NCBI GenBank assembly: GCA_900102235.1
Contig: FMVL01000006.1
Coordinates: forward strand, 124,001 to 188,000
Length of the DNA: 64,000 nucleotides
Source of the DNA: Lachnospiraceae bacterium XBB2008
GTDB lineage: Bacteria; Bacillota; Clostridia; Lachnospirales; Lachnospiraceae
Reading direction: 5' to 3'
Position 1 is the first letter of the stretch. Each line of letters starts with the position of its first letter. The notes under the pieces were generated by a model. The model did not search any database. It was not told where the DNA came from and saw only the letters and a program-made list of their open reading frames with translations. A program made the position numbers and the translations under genes. Of this stretch, positions 53,535 to 63,258 are shown in pieces.

Positions 53535-54627
53535 AGTTTTCTCCGTGAGCGGATTCATTCTGATCGAATACCTGCTCGTCCTCTCTTGAAGGCTTGTTCA
53601 TGATCTGGATATTGTAGGGATCGACACTTATCCCGACATTGCTTCCCACGGGGAAGTGCTCGGTGGTCTGTACCAGGAAGGTGATGCCGATCTCGCTTTC
53701 CACACGGATCTCCCAGTGAACGCCTTTGAATACGATGGATGTGACGGTTCCGTGAGTCTGGCCTTTTCCTCCGGCGTCGAGTTCGACGTCTTCGGGGCGG
53801 ATGACCACATCCACGGGATTGTTCTCGCCGAATCCCGTATCCACACACGGCATCTCAAGGCCGCCGATGCTCACGAGGCAGTCGTGTACCATGATGCCGT
53901 CCAGAAGATTGCTCTCACCGATGAAGTCGGCGACGAATGCGTTCTGGGGTTCGTTATATATATCTTCGGGAGTTCCGATCTGCTGAATGATACCCTGGTT
54001 CATGACCACTACGGTATCTGACATGGTCAGAGCTTCCTCCTGATCATGTGTAACATAGACAAAAGTGATCCCGAGTTCTTCTTTGAGCCTGATCAGCTCG
54101 TATTGCATGCCCTGTCTCAACTTAAGGTCGAGAGCTCCCAGAGGCTCATCGAGCAGAAGGACCTTGGGCTCGTTTACGATCGCTCTTGCGATCGCAATAC
54201 GCTGCTGCTGGCCGCCGCTCAGAGAAGAAGGAGAGCGGTTCTCATATCCTTCAAGTCCGACGAGTTTTAAGGAGTATGCTATCTTCTCGCGGATGACATC
54301 TTTGTCCGTACCGCGGATCTTCAGTCCGAAAGCGATATTATCCGCAACGCTCATGTGTGTGAACAGAGCGTATTTCTGGAATACGGTATTTAACTGACGC
54401 TTATTGGGAGGGAGAGAAGTGATGTCTTCTCCATCAAAGATAACCCTGCCGGAATCAGGCGCTTCAAATCCGCCGAGGATCCGCAGAGTGGTAGTCTTAC
54501 CGCATCCGCTGGGACCAAGCAGGGTAACGAATTCATTCTCGTGGATCGAGAGATTCAGACTTTTAAGTACGGTCGTCCCTTCAAAGGATTTGGTGATATT
54601 CTCAAATCTTATTAATTCTTTTGCCAT
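53524..54627 (-). CDS. potA: Spermidine/putrescine ABC transporter ATP-binding protein
   Basis: The 367-residue ATPase has Walker [20 protein letters not shown]-loop [11 protein letters not shown], signature [15 protein letters not shown], Walker [13 protein letters not shown] and H-loop [10 protein letters not shown]. The C-terminal 120 residues form a TOBE-type regulatory domain. It heads the operon and is driven by a near-consensus promoter. Confidence 0.95.
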   Translation of the reverse strand: MAKELIRFENITKSFEGTTVLKSLNLSIHENEFVTLLGPSGCGKTTTLRILGGFEAPDSGRVIFDGEDITSLPPNKRQLNTVFQKYALFTHMSVADNIAFGLKIRGTDKDVIREKIAYSLKLVGLEGYENRSPSSLSGGQQQRIAIARAIVNEPKVLLLDEPLGALDLKLRQGMQYELIRLKEELGITFVYVTHDQEEALTMSDTVVVMNQGIIQQIGTPEDIYNEPQNAFVADFIGESNLLDGIMVHDCLVSIGGLEMPCVDTGFGENNPVDVVIRPEDVELDAGGKGQTHGTVTSIVFKGVHWEIRVESEIGITFLVQTTEHFPVGSNVGISVDPYNIQIMNKPSREDEQVFDQNESAHGENYES

Positions 54628-54666
54628 TTATACGCCTTAAATCAGCCTTTTGACCAACTATTCTAT

Positions 54667-54694
54667 TATACAGTAAATACGTTGACTGTCAACA
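54667..54694 (-). promoter_or_regulatory. Promoter of the pot operon
   Basis: On the minus strand consensus TTGACA (54694-54689) and TATAAT (54672-54667) are 16 bp apart, about 40 bp before the potA start. Confidence 0.85.
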
Positions 54695-54695
54695 A
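54683..54695. promoter_or_regulatory. 13-bp palindrome over the pot -35, operator candidate
   Basis: GTTGAC-T-GTCAAC is a perfect inverted repeat. It covers the -35 of the pot promoter and lies about 12 bp upstream of the divergent promoter, so a bound regulator could control both. Confidence 0.45.
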
Positions 54696-54706
54696 ATGCG
54701 TCGATT

Positions 54707-54736
54707 TACACAGGGCCCGATATTGTGGTAAAATTG
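54707..54736 (+). promoter_or_regulatory. Promoter of the lactonase-like gene
   Basis: TTTACA (54707-54712) and TAAAAT (54731-54736) are 18 bp apart, with a leader of about 50 bases to the ATG at 54793. Confidence 0.55.
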
Positions 54737-54792
54737 CGCATGGAAATACTCCACGGATCTACAGACTTTTGTGTCTCTTCAGGAGGGTTGAA

Positions 54793-55851
54793 ATGTCTAA
54801 ATATGTAGCATATGTCTCGTCATATACCTCGGCTTCGGAAGATAAGAACGGGATCAGGATATATGACGTCGATCTTAAGACCGGTTATCTCAAAGAGAAG
54901 AACCAGATCAGCATCACCAATTCATCTTATGTGTCCATATCTCATAACCGCAAATTCCTGTATTCCATCACGGATTTCGGCGTGGAAGCATATAAGATCA
55001 AGAAGAACGGAGATCTGGAGGTCATAGGACAGGGCAATATCAACGGCATGAGAGCTTCGTACCTGTCCACCGATTATGATGACAAGTTCCTGTTTACGGG
55101 CGGATATCATGACGGTAAGATCACCGTGCTCCGGTTAAATGATGACGGAAGCATAGGTCAGATCACAGACGAAGTATTCCACAAGGGTTTGGGCACGATA
55201 GCGGATCTGGATTCAAGGCCTCACGTAAGCTGCGTGAAGATGACCAGAGATAACAAGTATCTGATGGCAGCCGATCTGGGTACGGACAATACCACGGTAT
55301 ATAAACTTGACCACAATACAGGTAAGCTTACTCAGGCTGATATAATCCATTCCGATCAGAAATCCGGTCCCAGACATATCAAGGTGTCTGCCGACGGTAA
55401 ATTCGTCTATATCGTTCATGCCCGCGGATGCTGCATAGACGTATATCATTACTGTGATACGGACAATAACGGTCCCGAATTCGATAAACTTCAGTCGATA
55501 TCCACGCTGAATGAGTACCATGCCAGCGGATCGGGAGCATCGGCTCTGAACCTGTCGGATGATTTCAAGTACCTGATCACGTCCAACGCAGGCGATAATT
55601 CCGCGTGCCTGTATTCGGTAGATCGCAAGAACGGTTTTCTGACCAAACTTTTCTGTCTGCCCGTAAGCGGAGATTATCCGAAGGATGTCGCTCTTTTCCC
55701 GGATAACAAGCATATGGTCAGCCTGAATCATGAATCCAACACAATGACGTTCTTCTCGGTAGATACCAAGGCAGGACTTATCGTGATGAATCATAAAGAG
55801 ATCAAGATCGAACAGCCCAATTGCATAATCTTTTACGAGATCCCGGAATAA
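54793..55851 (+). CDS. Seven-bladed beta-propeller lactonase-like protein (YkgB/YbhE 6-phosphogluconolactonase family)
   Basis: The 352-residue protein shows repeated blades with motifs such as YVSSYTSASEDKNGI, VSISHNRKFLYSI, SRPHVSCVKMTRDNKYLMAA, SGPRHIKVSADGKFVYIVH and DYPKDVALFPDNKHMVSLN. This matches the lactonase beta-propeller family, whose E. coli member hydrolyses 6-phosphogluconolactone. AGGAGG precedes the ATG. Its own promoter faces the pot promoter. Activity on a sugar lactone is likely but not certain. Confidence 0.85.
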   Translation: MSKYVAYVSSYTSASEDKNGIRIYDVDLKTGYLKEKNQISITNSSYVSISHNRKFLYSITDFGVEAYKIKKNGDLEVIGQGNINGMRASYLSTDYDDKFLFTGGYHDGKITVLRLNDDGSIGQITDEVFHKGLGTIADLDSRPHVSCVKMTRDNKYLMAADLGTDNTTVYKLDHNTGKLTQADIIHSDQKSGPRHIKVSADGKFVYIVHARGCCIDVYHYCDTDNNGPEFDKLQSISTLNEYHASGSGASALNLSDDFKYLITSNAGDNSACLYSVDRKNGFLTKLFCLPVSGDYPKDVALFPDNKHMVSLNHESNTMTFFSVDTKAGLIVMNHKEIKIEQPNCIIFYEIPE

Positions 55852-55886
55852 AACCGGCACGTTGAATACTCAGGAGGTAATCACAG

Positions 55887-56723
55887 ATGGCAGATCCCAG
55901 ATATGAAAAACTGAAAAAATGTTGTGACTGTGTTAAGGCAAAAACGGATTTTAAGCCGGATATAGCCGTTGTTCTCGGCTCCGGACTCGGTAACTTTGCG
56001 GACAATGTGGAAGTGGTTGCAACAGTTCCCTACAGCGATATAGAAGGATTCCCCGTATCGACGGTTCCCGGACATAAGGGACAGTTCATCTTCGGATATC
56101 TGGAAGGCGTGAACGTGGTGCTCATGCAGGGCCGTGTTCACTATTATGAAGGTTATGATATCTCCGATGTCGTGCTTCCGGTAAGACTTATGTGTATGCT
56201 TGGAGCCAAAGCTCTTTTCCTGACCAATGCATCGGGCGGGATCAATACCGATTTTCATGCCGGAGCTTTCATGATGATAAAGGATCATATATCATCCTTT
56301 GCTCCCAATCCGCTGATAGGTCCCAATATAGAAGAACTGGGTACCAGATTCCCCGATATGACTCATGTATACGATACGGACCTTCAGGATGCGATCAGAA
56401 GCGTTGCGTATGATTATGACATTGAACTGTTTGAAGGAGTTTATGCGCAGCTTACGGGTCCTTCCTTCGAGTCTCCCGCAGAGATAAACATGCTTGCCAG
56501 ACTCGGTGTCGATGCTGTGGGCATGAGTACCGTAGTTGAAGCCATAGCAGCCAATCATATGGGCATGAAGATATGCGGCATCAGCTGTGTTGCCAATCTG
56601 GCAGCAGGCTTAAGTCCCAATCCGCTCACTCACGAGGAGGTTCAGGAGGCGGCCAATCAGGCGGCACCCAAATTCACGATCCTTGTAAGAGAATCCGTTA
56701 AAAGGATCGCGGGGCTCATATGA
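55887..56723 (+). CDS. punA: Purine-nucleoside phosphorylase
   Basis: The 278-residue trimeric-type PNP has VVLGSGLGNFAD (phosphate site), MQGRVHYYEGYD, FLTNASGGINTDFHAG, and VGMSTVVEAIAANHMGMKIC. It releases free purine bases from inosine and guanosine. AGGAGG precedes the ATG; cdd overlaps its end by 4 bp. Confidence 0.95.
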   Translation: MADPRYEKLKKCCDCVKAKTDFKPDIAVVLGSGLGNFADNVEVVATVPYSDIEGFPVSTVPGHKGQFIFGYLEGVNVVLMQGRVHYYEGYDISDVVLPVRLMCMLGAKALFLTNASGGINTDFHAGAFMMIKDHISSFAPNPLIGPNIEELGTRFPDMTHVYDTDLQDAIRSVAYDYDIELFEGVYAQLTGPSFESPAEINMLARLGVDAVGMSTVVEAIAANHMGMKICGISCVANLAAGLSPNPLTHEEVQEAANQAAPKFTILVRESVKRIAGLI

Positions 56724-57145
56724 TCGAAGAATCCATGATACATAAACTTATATCGCTCGCCGATGAGGCGAGGAGCAGGTCTTACGCACCGTACTCAAAT
56801 TATGCGGTGGGTGCGGCACTGCTGTGCGAAGACGGTACGATCGTCACCGGATGCAATATGGAAAATGCAGCCTTCGGCCCCGGTATCTGTGCCGAAAGAT
56901 GCGCGATATACAAGGCGGTATCCGACGGCAGAAGATCTTTCAGGGCCATAGCCGTTGCGGGAAGCCCCGTGGGTGAGAAGATCAGTCAGTACGCATCTCC
57001 CTGCGGTGTATGCAGGCAGGTGATGAGAGAGTTTGCCGATCCGAAGAGTTTCGATATCATAGTTGCCGGTCCGGACAGCGAATACAGGATCAATACTCTC
57101 GATGAACTTCTTCCGGACAGCTTCGGTCCCGATAATCTGTCCTGA
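56720..57145 (+). CDS. cdd: Cytidine deaminase
   Basis: The 141-residue Zn enzyme has RSYAPYSNYAVGAALLCEDG, GCNMENAAFGPGICAERCAI (Cys-Ala-Glu) and SPCGVCRQVM, the full zinc site of tetrameric Cdd. It converts cytidine or deoxycytidine to uridine forms. Coupling to PNP, and pdp elsewhere in the window, indicate nucleoside salvage. Confidence 0.95.
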   Translation: MIEESMIHKLISLADEARSRSYAPYSNYAVGAALLCEDGTIVTGCNMENAAFGPGICAERCAIYKAVSDGRRSFRAIAVAGSPVGEKISQYASPCGVCRQVMREFADPKSFDIIVAGPDSEYRINTLDELLPDSFGPDNLS

Positions 57146-57185
57146 CATCATATATATTTAAATCAGATCTGCACAGGAGAACACG

Positions 57186-58481
57186 ATGAACATCAAATTC
57201 ATATCAGCCAGGATCCTCACCATGAAAGACGGAGAGGAGATATATGAGGGCAGTCTCTATACTCAGGATGATTCCATAGTATATGTAGGTCCTTCGCTTG
57301 ACGAAGCGGAAGAAGCATCAAAACTTCCCGCCGGATATAAGCCGGACAGGACGATCGACTGTGGCGGTAATCTGCTCATGCCCGGATTTAAGAATGCCCA
57401 TGCCCATTCCGGCATGAGTATCCTAAGGAGCTGTGCCGATGACATGCCGCTTTCCGACTGGCTGAATACCCAGATCTTCCCCAGAGAAGCCAGACTTGAT
57501 GCTGAGATGATCGCGGATGCCACGCGCTTAAGCGTACTTGAGTATCTTACAGGCGGCATGACAGCCTGCTTTGATATGTATCTGACTCCCGAGTCCGAGG
57601 CTCAGGCCTATAAGGACATGGGATATCGTGCGGTCCTTTGCGGGAATCTCAATAACTTTTCCTCATCAGTTGAATACACTGAGGAAATGTATGACAAACT
57701 GAATCATTTCGATCCGCTCATCGGTTATGAAATAGGGTTCCACGCCGAATATACGTGCTCGGATGAGCTTATGAGATCATTAAGTGATATGGCTCACAAG
57801 CATGCTGCTCCGGTATACACGCATCTGGCAGAGACCAAAGGAGAAGTGGCGGGCTGCATGGAACGTTACGGCAAGACACCCGCGGCTTACCTTGATTCGA
57901 TAGGGATGTTTGATAACGGCGGCGGCGGATTCCACTGCGTTCATATGTCCGAAGAAGACTTATGTATATTTAAGGAGCGAAACTTAAGCGTGATAACCAA
58001 TCCGGGGTCCAATACGAAGCTCGCAAGCGGGATAGCGCCCATCAGTACATATCTGGAAAGAGGGATCAATGTCGGTATAGGAACGGACGGACCTGCATCC
58101 AATAACTGTCTGGATATGTTCAGGGAGATGTTCCTTACGACCGGCCTTGCCAAACTCCGCGAGGATGATGCATCTGCAGTGGATGCTCTGGAAGTGCTGA
58201 AGATGGCTACGGTCGGATCGGCCAGAGCCATGAGGCTTTTTGATGCCGATGTGCTTGAAGCGGGTAAATGCGCCGACATCATCATGATAGATCTTAACCA
58301 GCCCAATATGAGGCCTTTCAATAACATAGCCAAGAATATCGTGTACAGCGGCTCCAAGTCCAATGTGGCAATGACCATGATAGCGGGACGCATCCTTTAT
58401 ATGAACGGAAGCTTCGATGACTCCATTGATGTGGAGCGCATTTACATGCGCGCACAGGAGATCATAGATACCATACGATAG
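57186..58481 (+). CDS. Amidohydrolase, probable nucleoside or base deaminase (MtaD/SsnA-like)
   Basis: The 431-residue metal-dependent hydrolase has the HxH site in FKNAHAHSGMSILRS, HLAETKGEV, FHCVHMSEEDL, VITNPGSNTKLASGIAP and GIGTDGPASNNCLDMF. This is the ATZ/TRZ-type family that includes 5-methylthioadenosine/S-adenosylhomocysteine deaminases. The position after PNP and cdd supports a role in purine or nucleoside deamination. AGGAG precedes the ATG. Confidence 0.82.
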   Translation: MNIKFISARILTMKDGEEIYEGSLYTQDDSIVYVGPSLDEAEEASKLPAGYKPDRTIDCGGNLLMPGFKNAHAHSGMSILRSCADDMPLSDWLNTQIFPREARLDAEMIADATRLSVLEYLTGGMTACFDMYLTPESEAQAYKDMGYRAVLCGNLNNFSSSVEYTEEMYDKLNHFDPLIGYEIGFHAEYTCSDELMRSLSDMAHKHAAPVYTHLAETKGEVAGCMERYGKTPAAYLDSIGMFDNGGGGFHCVHMSEEDLCIFKERNLSVITNPGSNTKLASGIAPISTYLERGINVGIGTDGPASNNCLDMFREMFLTTGLAKLREDDASAVDALEVLKMATVGSARAMRLFDADVLEAGKCADIIMIDLNQPNMRPFNNIAKNIVYSGSKSNVAMTMIAGRILYMNGSFDDSIDVERIYMRAQEIIDTIR

Positions 58482-58495
58482 TCGCAGAGGAAGGT

Positions 58496-60211
58496 ATGGA
58501 AGCACTTATTTTTGTATTGATCCTTTTGGGAATTATCGTGCTGATAATGTTTTTACAGTTTATTAATTCCCGAAGAGATGATAAACTATATCTGCTCAAA
58601 CTAAGAAAAGAGTTCGGTAATAATCACAGATCTTCTTATGATCATGATCTTCCGGCTTCGGCGGATGCCTATTTCAGACGGCATGCAACGGATAGGAGTC
58701 TGGATGATATCACATGGTCGGATCTATCCCTTGATTCCATATACAGCTGTATCGATACGACAGAGTCCGAAGCGGGACATCAGGTGCTTTATCATATGCT
58801 CAGAACCCCGCTCTTTGATACGGAACTTATCGCATCCAGACGCAGAGCGATCGATCATTTCAGAACGCATGATGAACTGAGGGAAAAGGTACAGATAGTC
58901 CTTCATCATGTCGGAAGCTCCGGCAAAAGCTCCATCTATGACTTGCTTGATGACATGAAAGGGCTGGAGGAAAAGAGTTTTACACCTTACTATGTCAGGA
59001 TAGCGGCTCTGATCTTAAGCATTGTGAGCATGTTCTTTCTGAAAGGCTTCGGTGTTGTGATATTCCTGGCAGTCCTCATCAGCAACCTGTATGTCTATTA
59101 CAGGGACCGGGCAAAGATCCTGCCGTACATGAAGGTATATCTGTACATACTCAAGACCATCGATGCGGGCGAAGCGATCGTCAGAGCATTTTCTTCGGGT
59201 GACATGACCGATCCCGAACTTGACAGGCTTTCCTCAGGCATAAAAGATCTCCTGGTGCGATTAAAGTCGATCAAAAGAAAGAGCAGCTTCAGTTTGAGCA
59301 GCGAGATGGGAAACAATCCTTTTCTGGTGCTTCTAAGTATCGCGGGAGTATTTGTATATGCGGATATCATCAGATTCTGGAATCTCAAGCGTTCCATCCT
59401 GGACAGGTCCGAAGATATAGATGAGCTTATTTTTAGGTCCGGCAGCATAGATGCTTATATCTCAATGGCAGGGTATGTGCAGTCGATTTCGCGCAGATGC
59501 TGCGAAAGTACATTTACCGAAGAAGACAGGATAGATGCTGAAGGGATCGTTCATCCTCTGATCGAAGACCCTGTTCCCAATACGATATCCGCTGACAGGA
59601 GCATTCTGCTTACCGGTGCCAATGCGTCGGGAAAATCCACTTTCTTAAAGAGCATGGCGCTTGGAGCGATATATGCGCAGACTATAGGATATGTATGTGC
59701 GGATAGATATGCCGCGCCGCTATGTGCGGTATCGAGTGCGATGTCAGTCCGTGATGATATCGAGAGCGGAGACAGCTACTACATGGTGGAGATCAAAGCG
59801 GTAAAGCGCATCATAGACCGTTACTGTGACGAAGATATATATGCGGGATGCGGACATGTGCTCAAACTTTGTTTTGTGGATGAACTCTTAAGCGGGACGA
59901 ATACGGAAGAGCGTATCGCAGCCTGTACTCAGATACTTAAGGGAATGGCTGCATCGGGAGTCATGGTCATGGCGGCAACTCATGATATGGAACTTACGGA
60001 GCTGCTTAAGAATGATTATGACAATTATCATTTTGAAGAAGATCTGTCAGAAGGCGATGTGAGGTTTTCATACAAGATCATGTCAGGCGGAGCAACCTCG
60101 AGAAACGCGATAAGACTGCTTTCATCCCTCGGATTTGATGAGGGAATGGTGCAGAGAGCGGAGATGATGGTAAGGCTTCATAAGGCTGAGGGCGTATGGA
60201 AACCGGTTTGA
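58496..60211 (+). CDS. Membrane-anchored MutS-like ATPase
   Basis: The 571-residue protein has an N-terminal membrane helix (ALIFVLILLGIIVLIMFLQF), a MutS-core-like helical region, a second hydrophobic block at about residues 165-205 (IAALILSIVSMFFLKGFGVV), and a MutS ATPase domain: Walker A LLTGANASGKSTFLKSMAL, Walker B LCFVDELLSGTNTEERIAA and AATHDMEL. The mismatch-recognition domain of true MutS is missing. Such membrane MutS homologues are known in Firmicutes, but their role is undefined; mismatch repair is unlikely. GAGGAAGG precedes the ATG. Confidence 0.85.
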   Translation: MEALIFVLILLGIIVLIMFLQFINSRRDDKLYLLKLRKEFGNNHRSSYDHDLPASADAYFRRHATDRSLDDITWSDLSLDSIYSCIDTTESEAGHQVLYHMLRTPLFDTELIASRRRAIDHFRTHDELREKVQIVLHHVGSSGKSSIYDLLDDMKGLEEKSFTPYYVRIAALILSIVSMFFLKGFGVVIFLAVLISNLYVYYRDRAKILPYMKVYLYILKTIDAGEAIVRAFSSGDMTDPELDRLSSGIKDLLVRLKSIKRKSSFSLSSEMGNNPFLVLLSIAGVFVYADIIRFWNLKRSILDRSEDIDELIFRSGSIDAYISMAGYVQSISRRCCESTFTEEDRIDAEGIVHPLIEDPVPNTISADRSILLTGANASGKSTFLKSMALGAIYAQTIGYVCADRYAAPLCAVSSAMSVRDDIESGDSYYMVEIKAVKRIIDRYCDEDIYAGCGHVLKLCFVDELLSGTNTEERIAACTQILKGMAASGVMVMAATHDMELTELLKNDYDNYHFEEDLSEGDVRFSYKIMSGGATSRNAIRLLSSLGFDEGMVQRAEMMVRLHKAEGVWKPV

Positions 60212-60240
60212 TCTGATGTATTTACGGAAAGGATTCATCT

Positions 60241-60726
60241 ATGACAGATATAAAACTATATTCAGATGGTGCGGCCAGAGGTAACCCGGAGGGACCGGGA
60301 GGATACGGCACCATTTTACAGTTTACTGATGCACAGGGAGTACTTCACGAGAGAGAGTACTCAGCGGGATATAAAAAGACCACCAATAACAGAATGGAAC
60401 TCATGGGAGTCATCACGGGGCTTGAGGCACTGACCAGACCCTGCCATGTTGAAGTGTATACGGATTCGAAGTATGTATCCGATGCATTCAATCAGCATTG
60501 GATAGAGGGGTGGCAGAGGAAGAACTGGAAAAATTCGCAGAATAAGCCCGTTAAGAATCCGGAACTGTGGCAGAGACTCCTCAAAGCAATGGAACCCCAC
60601 GAGGTGCGGTTTAACTGGGTTAAAGGGCATAACGGGCATGAGTTGAATGAACGCTGTGACAAACTTGCGACGACCGCCGCGGATGGGGACGACCTGCTTG
60701 ACGATGAAGTCGCATGTGGAGTATGA
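60241..60726 (+). CDS. rnhA: Ribonuclease HI
   Basis: The 161-residue enzyme cleaves RNA in RNA-DNA hybrids. The catalytic acids are visible as Asp in LYSDGAARGNPEGPGGYG, Glu in NNRMELMGVITGLEAL, Asp in VYTDSKYV, and the final Asp in ELNERCDKLA. The WIEGWQRKNWKNSQNKPVKN basic handle is present. AAAGGA precedes the ATG. Confidence 0.96.
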   Translation: MTDIKLYSDGAARGNPEGPGGYGTILQFTDAQGVLHEREYSAGYKKTTNNRMELMGVITGLEALTRPCHVEVYTDSKYVSDAFNQHWIEGWQRKNWKNSQNKPVKNPELWQRLLKAMEPHEVRFNWVKGHNGHELNERCDKLATTAADGDDLLDDEVACGV

Positions 60727-60727
60727 T
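60698..60727 (+). promoter_or_regulatory. Promoter of the small membrane protein gene
   Basis: TTGACG (60698-60703) and TATGAT (60722-60727) are 18 bp apart across the end of rnhA, about 47 bp before the ATG at 60775. Confidence 0.65.
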
Positions 60728-60774
60728 TAATTAGTATTTTTGTGTGAATACATTTTAAGTCTCAGGAGCAAATT

Positions 60775-60972
60775 ATGAACAATCTGATTCTTTTTACCAA
60801 TGCATTTTTAAGTTACCTGCTGTTGTTTATAATCTGTGTATGCGTAGTCATCGCAGCCGTGATCATCGGGATGAAGATACGCAAGGCCAAAGATGCCAAA
60901 GATGCGATCCAAACTGCCGAGCCCGTGGAGGCAAAGGCTAAAGAGACGGTATCAGAAGTTTCCGATCAGTAG
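60775..60972 (+). CDS. Small single-pass membrane protein of unknown function
   Basis: The 65-residue protein has one membrane helix (residues about 10-34, FLSYLLLFIICVCVVIAAVI) followed by a charged Lys/Ala/Glu cytoplasmic tail. AGGAG precedes the ATG; it has its own promoter and terminator, so it is a monocistronic gene. I do not recognise a family. Confidence 0.75.
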   Translation: MNNLILFTNAFLSYLLLFIICVCVVIAAVIIGMKIRKAKDAKDAIQTAEPVEAKAKETVSEVSDQ

Positions 60973-60977
60973 TTAAC

Positions 60978-61017
60978 CTTAAGCTCACGGGTTTATCCGG
61001 TGGGCTTAAGTTTTTTT
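60978..61017 (+). terminator. Rho-independent terminator
   Basis: CTTAAGC-T-CAC pairs with GTG-G-GCTTAAG around a loop, followed by seven Ts. It separates the small membrane protein from nrdD. Confidence 0.9.
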
Positions 61018-61052
61018 CAGCCGTATTGATCATTTTATGTAAGAGGTTATTT

Positions 61053-63242
61053 ATGAGCAAACTCACACGTGAAGAGACAAAGGACACGACTGATTACGGT
61101 GCGCTTTATGTGCCGGAGGGAAATGTCAATATAGTCAAAAAAGACGGCTCACTGGAACCATTCAACATGCAGAAGGTAGTGAACGCAGTACACAAGAGCG
61201 CTTACCGTGCACTGTACGAGTTCACGACAGATGAGAAGAAGCATATATGCGAGTTCGTCAAGAAACGCATCGATGCTCTTGAGAATAAAGATATCCCGAT
61301 CTCTCTCATGCACAACATAGTCGAGGGTGCGCTAGATGAGGTCAAGCCCATAGTAGCCAAGAGCTACAGGGATTACAGGAATTATAAGCAGGATTTCGTC
61401 AGGATGATGGATGATGTGTACAAGAAGACACAGGCCATCATGTATGTGGGCGACCGTGAGAATGCGAATACGGATTCCGCATTGGTCAGCACCAAACGAA
61501 GCCTGATCTTCAATCAGTTCAACAAGAGCCTGTATGAGAAGTTTTTCCTGACAACCGAGGAGATCCAGGCATGCAGGGAAGGATATATCTATGTTCATGA
61601 CATGTCCGCGAGAAGAGATACGATGAACTGCTGTCTGTTCAATATCTCCGAAGTGCTGCATGGCGGTTTTGAGATGGGCAATGTCTGGTATAACGAACCG
61701 AAGAGCTTAGATACCGTATTCGACGTATGCGGCGATATCATCCTGTCGGCAGCGGGACAGCAGTACGGCGGCTTTACGGTACCCGAAGTGGATAAGATGC
61801 TCGCACCCTACGCAGAGCACAGCTACGAGAAATACATTAAGAAATACCTTTCTCTCGGTGTTGAACGGGAAACAGCCGAGAAACAGGCATATGCCGATAT
61901 ACAGAGAGAGTTCGAACAGGGCTTCCAGGGATGGGAGTATAAGTTCAATACGGTTGCGAGTTCGAGAGGAGACTATCCGTTCATAACCGTTACCGCAGGA
62001 CTCGGTACCGAGAGATTCGCACGAATGGCATCCAAAACGCTGCTTAAGGTGCGCATGAACGGACAGGGCAAACCGGGGCACAAAAAGCCCGTGCTCTTCC
62101 CCAAGATCGTATTCCTGTATGATGAGAAACTTCACGGTCCCGGATGTGAGCTCGAGGACGTATTCGAGGCGGGGATCGAGTGCTCATCCAGATCCATGTA
62201 CCCCGACTGGCTGTCCATGTCGGGCGAAGGTTATATATCGGAGACCTATCAGAAATACGGTAAGGTCATCAGCCCGATGGGATGCAGGGCTTTCCTTTCT
62301 CCCTACTGGGAAAGAGGAGGACAGACTCCCGCTGACGAGAATGACACACCCGTGTATATAGGCAGGTTCAACATAGGCGTGGTATCGCTCCATCTGCCGA
62401 TGATCCTGGCCAAATCCCGTGAAGAATCCAAAGATTTCTATGAGGTGCTGGATTACTATCTGAACATGATCCGTCAGCTTCATATAAGGACATATGCATA
62501 TCTCGGTGAGATGAAGGCATCAACGAATCCGCTTGCTTATTGTCAGGGCGGATTCCTGGGAGGACACCTGGATCTGCACGACCGTATAGCACCGCTGCTC
62601 GATGCGGCTACGGCTTCGTTCGGCATCACTGCGCTCAACGAGCTCCAGATCCTGTATAACGGAAAAAGCATTACCGAAGACGGCGCTTTTGCACTCGAGG
62701 TAATGGAATACATCAATAAGAAAGTTAAGGAATTCAAGGAAGAGGATCATCATCTCTATGCCATATACGGAACGCCGGCCGAGAATCTGTGCGGACTTCA
62801 GGTACGTCAGTTCAGGGACAAGTTCGGTATCGTTCCGGGAGTATCCGACAGAGAGTATGTATCGAATTCGTTCCACTGCCATGTGGCGGAGAAGATCACT
62901 CCCATAGAGAAGCAGGATCTGGAAAAGAGATTCTGGGAGCTGTTTAACGGCGGAAAGATCCAGTATGTCAGATATCCCATAGACTATAATCTGGATGCGA
63001 TCAAGACTCTGATCAGACGCGCCATGAAGTACGGTTTCTATGAGGGAGTCAACATGAGTCTTTCGTACTGTGATGACTGCGGATACGAACAGCTGGAGAT
63101 GGATGTATGTCCTAAGTGCGGTTCATCCAATCTCACCAAGATAGACAGGATGAACGGGTATCTTGCTTATTCCAGAACTCACGGTGACACGAGACTGTCG
63201 GATTCCAAGATGGCTGAGATCGCAGACAGGATCAGCATGTGA
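61053..63242 (+). CDS. nrdD: Anaerobic ribonucleoside-triphosphate reductase
   Basis: This 729-residue class III reductase makes dNTPs without oxygen. An ATP-cone lies at the N-terminus (VKKDGSLEPFNMQKVVNAV). The barrel carries RRDTMNCCLFNISEVLHGGF and SMSGEGYISETY. A zinc site (CDDCGYE ... VCPKCGSSN) precedes the glycyl-radical loop RMNGYLAYSRTHGDTR. ATG 61053 has AGAGG upstream. It is coupled to nrdG. Confidence 0.97.
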   Translation: MSKLTREETKDTTDYGALYVPEGNVNIVKKDGSLEPFNMQKVVNAVHKSAYRALYEFTTDEKKHICEFVKKRIDALENKDIPISLMHNIVEGALDEVKPIVAKSYRDYRNYKQDFVRMMDDVYKKTQAIMYVGDRENANTDSALVSTKRSLIFNQFNKSLYEKFFLTTEEIQACREGYIYVHDMSARRDTMNCCLFNISEVLHGGFEMGNVWYNEPKSLDTVFDVCGDIILSAAGQQYGGFTVPEVDKMLAPYAEHSYEKYIKKYLSLGVERETAEKQAYADIQREFEQGFQGWEYKFNTVASSRGDYPFITVTAGLGTERFARMASKTLLKVRMNGQGKPGHKKPVLFPKIVFLYDEKLHGPGCELEDVFEAGIECSSRSMYPDWLSMSGEGYISETYQKYGKVISPMGCRAFLSPYWERGGQTPADENDTPVYIGRFNIGVVSLHLPMILAKSREESKDFYEVLDYYLNMIRQLHIRTYAYLGEMKASTNPLAYCQGGFLGGHLDLHDRIAPLLDAATASFGITALNELQILYNGKSITEDGAFALEVMEYINKKVKEFKEEDHHLYAIYGTPAENLCGLQVRQFRDKFGIVPGVSDREYVSNSFHCHVAEKITPIEKQDLEKRFWELFNGGKIQYVRYPIDYNLDAIKTLIRRAMKYGFYEGVNMSLSYCDDCGYEQLEMDVCPKCGSSNLTKIDRMNGYLAYSRTHGDTRLSDSKMAEIADRISM

Positions 63243-63258
63243 CCGGACAGCATACATT

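Noticed and set aside
54682-54792. 37-residue extension of the lactonase-like protein
   Set aside because: It would cover the predicted promoter; AGGAGG marks ATG 54793 and the propeller starts there.
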